Shown one piece after another: positions 41,932 to 50,964 of a DNA stretch of 64,000 nt. A program made the position numbers and the translations under genes. The notes beneath the pieces were generated by a model. That model was not told the DNA's origin. It saw only the letters and a program-made list of their open reading frames with translations, and did no database searches. Each line of letters begins with the position of its first letter. Position 1 is the first letter of the stretch. Source of the DNA: DATBVX01 sp035263105 (GTDB lineage Bacteria > Pseudomonadota > Gammaproteobacteria > Steroidobacterales > Steroidobacteraceae). The DNA is taken from contig DATFRO010000093.1 in the NCBI GenBank assembly GCA_035263105.1, positions 3,208-67,207 of the forward strand. The letters are read 5' to 3'.

Positions 41932-43305
41932 ATGCCATTTATTCCTCATACCGCCTCTGATGTTCGCACCATGCTCGAAGCCATCGGCGTGGGCAGCATC
42001 GATGAGCTGTTCGACGAGATTCCGGCCGAGCTCAAGGCGCGCGCGCTCGAAGGCGTGCCGGACGCCGCCAACGAAATGGAAATCACGCGCATCATGCAGA
42101 CCTTCGCAGCGCGGGATGGCAAGGCGCTGTGCTTTCTCGGCGCCGGTGCCTACGAGCACCACATCCCGGCGGTCGTCTGGGCGATCACCACCCGCGGCGA
42201 GTTCTACAGCGCGTACACGCCGTACCAGGCCGAGGCGAGCCAGGGGACGCTGCAGCTCATCTACGAATACCAGACGATGATGGCGAGCCTCACCGGGCTC
42301 GACGTCTCGAACGCCTCGCTCTACGACGGCGGGTCGGCACTCGCCGAGGCATGCCTCATGGCGGTGCGCGCGCATCGCAGGTCGAAGTCAGCGCGCATCC
42401 TGCTGCCGGCCGCGCTCAACCCGACGTACCGCAGGGTGGCGCGCTCCATCGCGGGCTTGCAGGAGTTCGTGTTCGAGGACCTGCCGTACGACGGCGTGCA
42501 TGGCATCACCACGCTCGAGAGCCTGCGTCCGTATGAAGGGCAGGACATCACGGCGCTCGTGATCCAGCAGCCGAATTTCTTCGGCGCGCTGGAGGACGTC
42601 GACCAGCTCGCCGACTGGGCGCATCGCAATGGCACACTCGTGATCGGTGTCGTCAACCCGACTTCTCTCGCGCTCCTCAAGCCGCCGGGGCAGTGGGGCG
42701 AGCGCGGCGCCGACATCGCCTGCGGCGAAGGACAACCGCTCGGTGTGCCGCTCTCGGCCGGCGGTCCGTACTTCGGTTTCATGACCACGCGCCAGGAGTT
42801 CGTGCGCCAGATGCCCGGGCGCATCGTCGGACGCACCGTGGACCTCGAGGGACGACAGGGGTTCACGCTCACTCTGCAGGCGCGCGAACAGCACATCCGC
42901 CGCGGCAAGGCGACCTCCAACATCTGTACCAACCAGGGATTGCTGGTCACGGCGGCCACCATTTATCTCACGCTGCTCGGTCCCGCGGGCCTCGAGCGCG
43001 TCGCTGCGGCGAGTTACGCGCGGACCGAAGAGCTGCTGCAGGCGCTGGTGCGGGTTCCTGGCGTGCGCCGTCGGTTCGACCGCGCGCACTTTCACGAGGC
43101 GGTCATCGAGCTCGACCGTCCCGCTGGGCCGGTGCTCGCGGCGCTCGCCGAACGCTCGATTCTCGGCGGCCTTGACCTTGGCAGCGAGTATCCGGAGCTC
43201 AGCCACTGCATCCTGGTGTGTGCGACAGAGACTCGCACCCAGGCCGACATTGAAACCTATGCGCGCGCACTCTCGGACGTCATGAAGTCCGTGCGTGCGG
43301 CCTGA
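41932..43305 (+). CDS. gcvPA: Glycine dehydrogenase (decarboxylating) subunit 1
   Basis: The P protein is split into two subunits, as in Bacillus, Thermus and many gammaproteobacteria. This 457-residue N-terminal half shows MPFIPHTASDVRTMLEAIGV at the start, FLGAGAYEHHIPAVV near 66-80, EFYSAYTPYQAEASQGTLQLIYEYQTMM near 88-115 and GPYFGFMTTRQEFVRQMPGRIVGRT near 278-302. It decarboxylates glycine together with gcvPB, using the PLP bound there. The ATG follows a GGAGAG ribosome-binding site. Confidence 0.97.
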   Translation: MPFIPHTASDVRTMLEAIGVGSIDELFDEIPAELKARALEGVPDAANEMEITRIMQTFAARDGKALCFLGAGAYEHHIPAVVWAITTRGEFYSAYTPYQAEASQGTLQLIYEYQTMMASLTGLDVSNASLYDGGSALAEACLMAVRAHRRSKSARILLPAALNPTYRRVARSIAGLQEFVFEDLPYDGVHGITTLESLRPYEGQDITALVIQQPNFFGALEDVDQLADWAHRNGTLVIGVVNPTSLALLKPPGQWGERGADIACGEGQPLGVPLSAGGPYFGFMTTRQEFVRQMPGRIVGRTVDLEGRQGFTLTLQAREQHIRRGKATSNICTNQGLLVTAATIYLTLLGPAGLERVAAASYARTEELLQALVRVPGVRRRFDRAHFHEAVIELDRPAGPVLAALAERSILGGLDLGSEYPELSHCILVCATETRTQADIETYARALSDVMKSVRAA

Positions 43306-43316
43306 GGAGTTCGAGC

Positions 43317-44798
43317 GTGAGTCACCCGAGGAAAATGGCGGCGCCCGAGAAAGTGATCTTCGAGCATTCGCGCACCGGACGCACGGCGACTGCGCAGATG
43401 CCCGCCGCGACAGCACCGGCCGATATTCCCGCGCATCTCGCGCGCACGACCCGCCCGCGGCTGCCCGAGGTCTCGGAACTGCAGGCCGTGCGCCATTTCA
43501 CGCGTCTGTCGCAGCTCAACTTCTCCATCGACACGCATTTCTACCCGCTCGGCTCCTGCACGATGAAGTACAACCCGCGGGCCTGTAACAGCCTCGCGAT
43601 GCTGCCGGAGTTCCTCGGCCATCATCCGCTGGCACCGGAATCGCTGAGCCAGGGATTTCTCGCGTGCATGTACGAACTGCAGGAGATGCTCAAGGCGGTC
43701 ACCGGCATGCAAGGCGTGTCGCTCACGCCGATGGCGGGCGCGCAGGGCGAATTCGCGGGCGTCGCGATGATCATGGCCTATCACCGCGCGCGCGGGCACC
43801 TGGAGCGTGACGAGATCATCGTCCCCGAGGCGGCGCACGGCACCAACCCGGCCACCGCGACCATGTGCGGCTGCAAGCTGATCGAGATCCCCTGTCTCGA
43901 CGACGGGGATGTGGATCTCGAGGCGCTGCGCGCCGCGGTCGGGCCGAAAACCGCGGGCATCATGTTGACGAACCCCTCGACACTGGGGGTGTTCGAACGG
44001 CGCATCGGGCAGGTGTCGCGCGTGGTGCACGAGGCCGGCGGACTGCTCTATTACGACGGTGCGAATCTCAACGCGATCCTGGGGAAGGTGCGCCCCGGAG
44101 ACATGGGGTTCGATGTCATCCACATGAACCTGCACAAGACCTTCTCCACGCCGCATGGCGGTGGCGGACCTGGCTCCGGTGCCGTGGGCGTCGGCAAGCG
44201 ACTGCTGCCGTTCCTGCCCGTGCCGACTGTCGGACGCGAAGGCGAGCGCTACCGCTGGCTCACGGAGCAGGACCTGCCGCAGTCGATCGGCCGCCTGTCG
44301 GCCTTCATGGGCAATGCGGGCGTGCTGCTGCGCGCGTACGTCTACATGCGCATGCTGGGGCGGACGGGCATGACACGCGTGGCGGAATTCGCTACTTTGA
44401 ACGCCAACTACATGCTCGCACGTCTAAAAGAAGCCGGTTTCGAAGCGGCGTATCCCGAGCGGCGCGCCAGCCACGAGTTCATCCTGACGCTGAAGCGCCT
44501 GGCCAGGGAGCAGGGCGTCAGTGCCATGGACGTCGCCAAGCGGCTGCTCGACTATGGATTCCACGCGCCGACCACGTACTTTCCGCTCCTGGTCCCGGAG
44601 TGCCTGTTGATCGAGCCCACCGAAAGCGAAGCGCTCGAGGACCTGGATGCCTTCATCGATGCCTTGATCGCCATTCGTCACGAGGCCGACGATCAGCCGC
44701 AGACAGTCCGCGACGCGCCGCACGACCTGCCGGTCCGCCGCCTCGACGACGTGCGCGCCGCCAAGCAGCTCGATCTCGCCTGGAAGCCCGCAGCGTGA
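43317..44798 (+). CDS. gcvPB: Glycine dehydrogenase (decarboxylating) subunit 2
   Basis: The PLP-binding half of the split P protein, 493 residues. The Schiff-base lysine is Lys274 in MNLHKTFSTPHGGGGPGSG. FYPLGSCTMKYNPR near 75-88 and MLTNPSTLGVFE near 216-227 are family-typical. The start is a GTG at 43317 with GAGGAG about seven bases upstream; the next ATG is six codons in. It is 11 bases after gcvPA, and its stop overlaps the dgkA GTG. Confidence 0.97.
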   Translation: MSHPRKMAAPEKVIFEHSRTGRTATAQMPAATAPADIPAHLARTTRPRLPEVSELQAVRHFTRLSQLNFSIDTHFYPLGSCTMKYNPRACNSLAMLPEFLGHHPLAPESLSQGFLACMYELQEMLKAVTGMQGVSLTPMAGAQGEFAGVAMIMAYHRARGHLERDEIIVPEAAHGTNPATATMCGCKLIEIPCLDDGDVDLEALRAAVGPKTAGIMLTNPSTLGVFERRIGQVSRVVHEAGGLLYYDGANLNAILGKVRPGDMGFDVIHMNLHKTFSTPHGGGGPGSGAVGVGKRLLPFLPVPTVGREGERYRWLTEQDLPQSIGRLSAFMGNAGVLLRAYVYMRMLGRTGMTRVAEFATLNANYMLARLKEAGFEAAYPERRASHEFILTLKRLAREQGVSAMDVAKRLLDYGFHAPTTYFPLLVPECLLIEPTESEALEDLDAFIDALIAIRHEADDQPQTVRDAPHDLPVRRLDDVRAAKQLDLAWKPAA

Positions 44799-45160
44799 CC
44801 GAGCGCAACAAGCCGCGCGGCCTGACGCGGCTGCTGCGAGCGTTCGGCAACAGTTACCGCGGGTTCGTCGGCTGCTTTCGCGAGGAGGCGGCGTTCCGCC
44901 AGGAGCTCGCCCTCGCCGTGGCCGTCATCCCGGCGGGTCTGTGGTTCGGGCGAAACGGGATCGAACGCGCGCTGCTGGTCGGTCCGATGCTGCTGGTTCT
45001 CATCGTGGAGCTGCTCAACAGCGCCGTGGAGGCGGCCATCGACCGTATCGGCCCGGAGCATCACGAGCTGTCGGGGCTGGCGAAGGACATCGGCTCCGCC
45101 GCCGTATTCCTCGCCTTCGTGCTGCTGGTCGCGGTCTGGGTGCTGGTCTTCACGGGTTGA
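44795..45160 (+). CDS. dgkA: Diacylglycerol kinase
   Basis: DgkA phosphorylates diacylglycerol left by membrane-derived oligosaccharide synthesis; it is a small trimeric inner-membrane enzyme. The 121-residue length is exact for the family. Motifs are FREEAAFRQELALA (25-38), the catalytic EL-LNSAVEAAIDRIGPEHHELSGLAKDIGSAAV (residues 69-102) and three hydrophobic helices. The start is a GTG overlapping the gcvPB stop by 4 bases, giving an unusual metabolic link of glycine cleavage and lipid recycling in one transcript. Confidence 0.94.
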   Translation: MTERNKPRGLTRLLRAFGNSYRGFVGCFREEAAFRQELALAVAVIPAGLWFGRNGIERALLVGPMLLVLIVELLNSAVEAAIDRIGPEHHELSGLAKDIGSAAVFLAFVLLVAVWVLVFTG

Positions 45161-45479
45161 CGTGAGCACGCTGAATGCGCCGCGTTTTCCGGGGCCGCGC
45201 TGGCGACCTTTCGCCCCTGGAGGCGTTGGACTCGCCATGGGAACGGTACTGCGAAAAGGCGGTCTCAGCCTGCAGTACGCTGCAGCACGGCGGGCAGTCC
45301 GCGGCTGCGGGCGTGCCGTTCCTGTTCCATCCCGGCCGGAAACCACCGGACGTGTGGCCGCGTTGCAGGGCGCGATCCAGATTGCGCACCAGGGCACGCA
45401 AACGCACGGGATCGTGCGAGCAGAATTCGTCGGGCGTTTTCTGCAGCACTTCAACTATCGCTACGTGTAAGGGCCTTTC
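45161..45479. other. 319-base spacer without a confident gene
   Basis: Open frames of about 100 codons exist on both strands but none has recognised motifs, a good ribosome-binding site and normal composition together. The + frame from a GTG at 45162 begins directly after dgkA; the - frame from an ATG at 45449 contains a protein-like stretch PDEFCSHDPVRLRALVRNLDRAL but ends in low-complexity Arg/Pro. No RNA or promoter can be assigned with confidence. It presumably holds the promoter of the protease gene at 45480. Confidence 0.5.
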
Positions 45480-48464
45480 ATGAGACGGACGTCACCGCTG
45501 GTCGCACTCATTCTGGGGTTACTCGGCGGCGCGGCCGTCGCGCAGACGCCTCCACCCGCCAATCCACCGGCGAATCCTCCGGCGACGCCGCAGGGAACCA
45601 TGCCTCCGGAGGGTCAGCCGGCGCCGAGCCAGCCGGGGACGCAGCCCGGACCCGGGCCCACGCAGGCCCCGCCCGAGCAAACCGGGCAGGGTGCGCCGCC
45701 AAACGTCGTGCCGCTGCAGCCGATCGAGAGCGAGGAGAGCCCGGCCTGGACGCGCACGCTGGAGCGCATCGCGAGCGGCGTGGTCGCGATCCAGGTGGAC
45801 GAGGTGCGCGCCTTCGATACCGAGTGGAATACCTCCGCGCAGGCGACGGGCTTCGTGGTCGACGCCAAGCGCGGCCTGATCCTGACCAATCGTCACGTGG
45901 TCACGCCGGGGCCCGTGACTTCGCAGGCGACCTTCCTCAATCGCGAGGAAGTGCAGCTCTATCCCGTCTACCGCGACCCGGTGCACGATTTCGGCTTGTA
46001 TCACTACGACCCGCAGAAACTGCGCTTCATCAAGCCGACGGAACTGCCGCTCTATCCGGAGGGTGCGCAGGTCGGACGCGAGATCCGCGTCATCGGCAAC
46101 GATGCCGGCGAACAGATCTCGATCCTGGCGGGCACGCTCGCGCGCCTCGATCGCGATGCGCCCAATTACGGCATCGGCAAGTACAACGACTTCAACACCT
46201 TCTACCTGCAAGCCGCCTCGAGCACTTCCGGCGGCTCTTCGGGCTCGCCGGTGGTCGATGTGCAGGGCCGCGTCGTCGCGCTGAACGCGGGCGGGAGCAC
46301 GGGCGCCGCGTCGAGCTTCTACCTGCCGCTCGCGCGCGTGCAGCGTGCGCTGAAACTGATCCAGGACGGCAAGTCGGTCACGCGCGGGACGCTCCAGACC
46401 GTCTTTCAGTACACGCCGTACGATGAAGTGCGCCGGCTCGGCCTCAAGGCCGACACCGAAGCCATGATGCGCGCAACCTTCCCCAAGCTCACCGGCATGC
46501 TGGTCGTGACCGAAGTGCAGCCCGGTTCGCCCACCGAAGGTGTGCTGCAACCCGGCGACGTCGTGGTGCGGCTGAACGGCAAGCCGGTCGCGGAGTTCGA
46601 CCCGCTCGAGCAGGTGCTCGACGAGAACGTCGGCAACAAGGTCGAGATCGAAGCGCAGCGCGGCGGCGATCCGATCAAGGTGCAGCTGCAGGTGCAGGAC
46701 CTGCACACCATCACGCCGGCGTCCTACCTCGAATTCGGCGAGGCGGTCGTGCACGAGCTCTCCTACCAGCAGGCGCGGCATTTCAACATGCCGGTGCGCG
46801 GCGTCTACATCGCGAACCCCGGCTACGTATTTGGCGCGGCCGCCGTGCCGCGCGGCGCCGTGATCCAGAGCCTGGACGGCAAGCCGATGGAGACGCTGAC
46901 GGATTTCGAACGCGTGGTGAGCGCGCTTGCGGATGGTGAGCGCGCCACGGTGCGCTACTTCACGCTCGATGATCCGCGCGGCACGCAATGGCGCGTGATC
47001 CGCATGGATCGCAACTGGTTCCCGGCGCGCAAGTGCCGGCGCGACGATCGGCTCGGCATCTGGCCCTGCGACGATCTGGCGGCACCCCCCGCGCCGGCCC
47101 CGCTCGAGCCGGCATCGACCTTCTTCACGCCGGAAGGCGATTCGCGCATGGATCGCATCGCGCCGTCGCTGGTGCTGGTCAATTTCGACATGCCGTACTC
47201 GGTGTCGGGCGTCACGGAGCGCAACTACCACGGCACGGGCCTCATCATCGATGCCGCGCGCGGCCTCGTGGTCACCGATCGCAACACCGTGCCGGTGTCG
47301 ATCGGCGATGTGCGGCTCACGTTCGCCGGCACGGTGGAAGTGCCGGGCAAGGTCGTGTTCGTGCATCCGCTGCACAATCTCGCGGTCGTGCAGTACGACC
47401 CGAAGTTGATCGGTACCACACCGGTGAAGAGCGCGAAGCTCAACACCAACGCGCTCAAGCCGGGCGATGACGTCTGGGTGATCGGCCTCAGGCCCGACAA
47501 CAAGGTGATGTCGCAGGAGACCCAGGTGGCGTCGGTCGATGCCAGCACCTATCCATTGTCCCGGACGCTGCAGTTCCGCGACAGCAACCTCGAGACGGTG
47601 AGCGTCGTCAATCCGCCGACCGATTTCGACGGCGTGCTCGTCAACAAGGCAGGGGAGATCACCGCGATGTGGTCGAGCTTCGCCTATGAGAGCGGGCGCG
47701 AGCTGCAACAGGAAAACAAGGGTATCCCGTCGGACCTCCTGGCCGAGATGATCCCCGCGCTGACGCAGGGACACCCGCTGTATTCATTCGAAGCGGAGTT
47801 CTTCCCCGTGCCGCTCGCAGGTGCGAGCAAGCTCGGCCTGCCGGCGCAATGGATCGAGAGTCTCGAGAAGCACGACCCGTCGCATCGCCAGGCGCTCGCG
47901 ATCACGCGTCTCGTGGCGGGGTCGCCCGCCGCGAAAGTGCTGCAACCCGGAGACCTGCTGCTCGCCATCGACGGCCAGGTCGTGAACCGGTTCCGCGAAG
48001 TCGAGCGCGCGGTGCAGAAGAGCCAGGTGAACGCGACGATCTGGCGCAACGGCGAGGCGCGCGTCGTGCCGATCGATACCGTCGCTCTCGACGGGCACGA
48101 TCTCGACCGCGTGCTGATCTGGGCCGGCGCGACGCTGCAGGCGCCGCATCGGGCCATGGCCGCACAGCGTGGCATCGCGCCGCAAGGCGTGTTCGTCGCG
48201 TACTTCTATTACGGCTCGCCGGCGACCCGCTACGGGCTCTATGCCGGGCGTCGTATTGTGGCGGTGGATGGTCAGCCGACGCCGGATCTCGACAGTTTCG
48301 AGAAGGCAGTGGCGGGTCGCGAAGATCGCTCTTCGGTGCGCCTCAATACGATCACCTGGAACAACGCCGTCGAGGTGATCACGCTCAAGCTCGACAAGCA
48401 CTATTGGCCCGCGTACGAGTTGCGGCGCGGCGACACCGGCTGGACGCGCACCGAACTCGAGTGA
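45480..48464 (+). CDS. Nma111-like double-HtrA PDZ protease
   Basis: A 994-residue exported protein: signal peptide (1-22), a proline-rich linker (23-85), then an HtrA-like trypsin domain, PDZ domains, a second trypsin-like domain and further PDZ domains. The first domain has an intact triad: His139 in TNRHVV, Asp170 in DPVHDFGLYHYD and Ser254 in GGSSGSPVV. In the second the equivalent His and Ser are lost (TDRNTV, DFDGVLV), so it is a pseudo-protease half. This layout and segments such as IRVIGNDAGEQISILAG and YNDFNTFYLQAASSTSGGSSG closely resemble fungal Nma111 rather than ordinary two-PDZ DegP. The substrate is unknown; location is periplasmic. Confidence 0.9.
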   Translation: MRRTSPLVALILGLLGGAAVAQTPPPANPPANPPATPQGTMPPEGQPAPSQPGTQPGPGPTQAPPEQTGQGAPPNVVPLQPIESEESPAWTRTLERIASGVVAIQVDEVRAFDTEWNTSAQATGFVVDAKRGLILTNRHVVTPGPVTSQATFLNREEVQLYPVYRDPVHDFGLYHYDPQKLRFIKPTELPLYPEGAQVGREIRVIGNDAGEQISILAGTLARLDRDAPNYGIGKYNDFNTFYLQAASSTSGGSSGSPVVDVQGRVVALNAGGSTGAASSFYLPLARVQRALKLIQDGKSVTRGTLQTVFQYTPYDEVRRLGLKADTEAMMRATFPKLTGMLVVTEVQPGSPTEGVLQPGDVVVRLNGKPVAEFDPLEQVLDENVGNKVEIEAQRGGDPIKVQLQVQDLHTITPASYLEFGEAVVHELSYQQARHFNMPVRGVYIANPGYVFGAAAVPRGAVIQSLDGKPMETLTDFERVVSALADGERATVRYFTLDDPRGTQWRVIRMDRNWFPARKCRRDDRLGIWPCDDLAAPPAPAPLEPASTFFTPEGDSRMDRIAPSLVLVNFDMPYSVSGVTERNYHGTGLIIDAARGLVVTDRNTVPVSIGDVRLTFAGTVEVPGKVVFVHPLHNLAVVQYDPKLIGTTPVKSAKLNTNALKPGDDVWVIGLRPDNKVMSQETQVASVDASTYPLSRTLQFRDSNLETVSVVNPPTDFDGVLVNKAGEITAMWSSFAYESGRELQQENKGIPSDLLAEMIPALTQGHPLYSFEAEFFPVPLAGASKLGLPAQWIESLEKHDPSHRQALAITRLVAGSPAAKVLQPGDLLLAIDGQVVNRFREVERAVQKSQVNATIWRNGEARVVPIDTVALDGHDLDRVLIWAGATLQAPHRAMAAQRGIAPQGVFVAYFYYGSPATRYGLYAGRRIVAVDGQPTPDLDSFEKAVAGREDRSSVRLNTITWNNAVEVITLKLDKHYWPAYELRRGDTGWTRTELE

Positions 48465-48571
48465 TTGTCGCGCAGCTTGTCGCCAACCTGCGACGTCAGA
48501 CGGAGGCGGGCAGCGGGTTCTAGACCGCTCTGCTTAGATGCTCGCGGTACTGTTTGCCGGGAGGCACACGT

Positions 48572-48955
48572 ATGCGCGATAGCACCCTGAGACGCGTCGG
48601 CGTCCTCGTGTTGAGCGTGGCGCTCATCAACATGGGCACACCGGCGATCGGTCACGCCGCGATCATCACCACTCCGACTTACGTCGAAGCGGCCCAGCGC
48701 GATGCGGATCTCACCAACGTCACGACCGCGCTGAATCGCGCCGATGTGCGCGAGCGCCTGGTGGCGATGGGCGTGGACCCGGCGCGAGTGGAATCGCGAC
48801 TCTCGACGTTGACCGACTCGGAGTTGCGCGAGCTGTCGACGCAGTTCGACCAGCTGCCGGCCGGTGGCGACATCCTGGCCCTGATCGGCGTGGTGTTCGT
48901 CGTGCTGATCATCCTCGAGCTGGTCGGCGTCATCGATATCTTCAAGAAGACCTGA
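48572..48955 (+). CDS. PA2779 family exported small protein with double-glycine motif
   Basis: A 127-residue protein with a signal peptide (about 1-30, cleavage near GHAA), a soluble helical middle (40-95), and a C-terminal membrane segment (about 100-122) ending in KKT. The family (Pseudomonas PA2779) is uncharacterised. The sequence before the hydrophobic segment reads LTDSELRELSTQFDQLPAGG, with Gly-Gly at 98-99, resembling a peptidase C39 leader. The ATG at 48572 has a GGGAGG site; an ATG six codons upstream is less likely. It is 0 bases from the next gene (TGATTG). Confidence 0.85.
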   Translation: MRDSTLRRVGVLVLSVALINMGTPAIGHAAIITTPTYVEAAQRDADLTNVTTALNRADVRERLVAMGVDPARVESRLSTLTDSELRELSTQFDQLPAGGDILALIGVVFVVLIILELVGVIDIFKKT

Positions 48956-49918
48956 TTGCGCCCCGCCAGCCGACTGGCAACGGTCGGCACCGCGCTCGCG
49001 CTGGCCCTGCTCCATGGCTGCGCGAGCCGGGGGCCAACCATCGCGTCGAGTCTCGACACCGCGGCACCGCGCCGTGTCGAGCTCGAAGCGACGCCATTCT
49101 TTGCGCAGCGTGACTACCAGTGCGGACCCGCGGCGTTGGCGACGGTGCTGGGAGCTTCGGGCGTGGACGTCGCGCCCGATGACCTGGTCGAAAAGGTCTA
49201 CCTGCCGGAGAAACGGGGAAGCCTGCAGCCCGAGATGATCGCCGCAACGCGTGGTTATGATCGGCTCGCCGTGGTGCTCGACGGCAACCTCGACTCAGTA
49301 CTGCAAGAAGTCGCGGCGGGCAATCCGGTGCTGGTGTTGCAGAACCTCGGGGTCGCGACGGTCCCGTTCTGGCATTACGCCGTGGTCGTCGGCTTCGATG
49401 CGGAGCGCGATTCGGTGCTCCTGAGATCGGGCCAGGACGCTCGCAAGGCGATCGCGTCAGGGCGATTCGGATACCAATGGTCGCTCGCACGTAATTGGGC
49501 GGTCGTCGTGGTTCGCCCCGACACTGTTCCGGTTACGGCCTCCGCGGAGCACTACCTGGAAGCGGCCGCAGGGCTCGAAGCGGCCAAGCGCGACGATGCG
49601 GCCCTGCTCGCGTACCGGACGGCGCATGAGCGCTGGCCGGCCGATACCACTGCGCTCCTCGGCATCGGCAACATCAGCTACGCGCAGGGCCGATTGGCCG
49701 ATGCCGAAGCCGCGTACCGGGATGTCCTGACCCTCGCAGAACATAACGCGGCAGCGCGCAACAACCTGGCGCAGGTCCTGCTGGAGCGCGGCGACCCGGC
49801 GACGGCGCTCACGGAAATTCTACGTGCCCAATCCGACCTGACGGACGTGCGGCTCGGCCCAATGCTGGCCGCCACGGAGGCGGATATCCGTCGCGTCCTC
49901 GCAACGACCGGTCCTTGA
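48956..49918 (+). CDS. PA2778 family C39-like cysteine peptidase with TPR
   Basis: A 320-residue lipoprotein (lipobox LLHGC, Cys22) that carries a peptidase C39-like domain. The catalytic Cys is likely Cys56 in QRDYQCGPAALATVL, the His is His140 in PFWHYAVVVGFDAE, and an Asp follows. From about residue 175 to 300, TPR helices are visible (DTTALLGIGNISYAQGRLADAEAAYRDVL). The gene begins with a TTG immediately after the PA2779 stop; the two are always found as neighbours in Pseudomonas. The substrate is not known, and the PA2779 product is the obvious candidate. Confidence 0.87.
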   Translation: MRPASRLATVGTALALALLHGCASRGPTIASSLDTAAPRRVELEATPFFAQRDYQCGPAALATVLGASGVDVAPDDLVEKVYLPEKRGSLQPEMIAATRGYDRLAVVLDGNLDSVLQEVAAGNPVLVLQNLGVATVPFWHYAVVVGFDAERDSVLLRSGQDARKAIASGRFGYQWSLARNWAVVVVRPDTVPVTASAEHYLEAAAGLEAAKRDDAALLAYRTAHERWPADTTALLGIGNISYAQGRLADAEAAYRDVLTLAEHNAAARNNLAQVLLERGDPATALTEILRAQSDLTDVRLGPMLAATEADIRRVLATTGP

Positions 49919-49965
49919 GAGGCCGGACGAGCGGACCGGCAACCAGTAAAGCTATCATTTCGCTC

Positions 49966-50964
49966 ATGCGGGCAAGCCAGAGCGAGATCGAGGCGGCGGT
50001 CGAGGCGTTGCGGGCAGGCGACCTGGTCGCTTTCCCCACCGAGACCGTTTACGGGCTGGGCGCGAATGCGTCCAACCCGGCGGCGGTGCGCAAGATTTTT
50101 GCGGCGAAGGGCCGGCCCGCGAACCACCCCCTGATCGTGCACCTCGACAGCATCCGCTACCTGCATCGCTGGGTGCGCGATATTCCGGAGGTCGCCGAGA
50201 AGCTCGCGGCGCGCTTCTGGCCGGGCGCGCTGACGCTGGTCCTGCCCAAGGCGGCCAGCGTTCTCAACGTCGTCACGGGCGGGCAGGACACGGTGGCGAT
50301 CCGCGTTCCCGCTCACCCGATGGCGCAGCAGCTCCTCACGGCCTTCGGTGGGGGCCTCGCCGCGCCCTCGGCCAATCGTTACGGACATGTGAGCCCGACC
50401 CGTGCCGATCACGTCCGCGATGAGCTCGGCGATGCCGTGCGCGTCGTGCTCGATGGCGGCGAGTGCACCGTGGGCATCGAGTCGACCATCGTGGCTTGCC
50501 TCGATGGCAAGGTTCGCGTGTTGCGGCCGGGTTCGGTCACGCTCAGCCAGCTGCGCAGCGTCGTGGGCGATGCGCTCGGCGAGGCCTCGAGCGAGGAACC
50601 CCGCGTACCGGGGAGTTCAGCCACGCACTACGCGCCGATGACGCCGCTCGAGATCGTGCCGGGCGATGTGCTGGAGACGCTCGCGGGCGAATACAACGAT
50701 CGGGGTGAGCGGGTCGCCGTCATGGCGCTGCGCCTGCCGCTCAAGACGCTCAAGCTCGCCACCTGGATCAACGCCGGACGCCGTCCGCAGCAGTACGCGC
50801 ACGACCTGTACGCGCACTTGCGCACGCTCGACAAGGCGGGCTGCGTGAAGATCCTGGTGCAGGAACTGCCGACGGATGAACGCTGGGACGCGGTCAACGA
50901 TCGGCTACGCAAGGCCGCCGCCCGCAGCGTCGCGCCCGACGCGGCCTCGAGTGCCTCGGGCTAG
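49966..50964 (+). CDS. sua5: L-threonylcarbamoyladenylate synthase (Sua5)
   Basis: Sua5 makes threonylcarbamoyl-AMP from Thr, bicarbonate and ATP for the t6A modification of tRNAs. The 332-residue protein has the YrdC domain (1-200: VAFPTETVYGLGANA near 23-37, AKGRPANHPLIVHL near 47-60, APSANRYGHVSPT near 133-145, IESTIVACLDGKVRVLRPG) and the C-terminal Sua5 domain (210-325). E. coli has only the YrdC domain. The ATG at 49966 is preferred over a longer start at 49915. It is convergent with the AAA ATPase gene and overlaps its end by 4 bases. Confidence 0.94.
   Translation: MRASQSEIEAAVEALRAGDLVAFPTETVYGLGANASNPAAVRKIFAAKGRPANHPLIVHLDSIRYLHRWVRDIPEVAEKLAARFWPGALTLVLPKAASVLNVVTGGQDTVAIRVPAHPMAQQLLTAFGGGLAAPSANRYGHVSPTRADHVRDELGDAVRVVLDGGECTVGIESTIVACLDGKVRVLRPGSVTLSQLRSVVGDALGEASSEEPRVPGSSATHYAPMTPLEIVPGDVLETLAGEYNDRGERVAVMALRLPLKTLKLATWINAGRRPQQYAHDLYAHLRTLDKAGCVKILVQELPTDERWDAVNDRLRKAAARSVAPDAASSASG

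Noticed and set aside
45162..45470. Possible small gene after dgkA
   Set aside because: Neither strand gives a frame with a recognised motif and a good ribosome-binding site; kept as an unassigned spacer.
45519..47774. 751-codon - open frame opposite the double-HtrA protease
   Set aside because: The + strand carries a complete protease with triad and PDZ segments; the - frame has unusual His/Arg composition.
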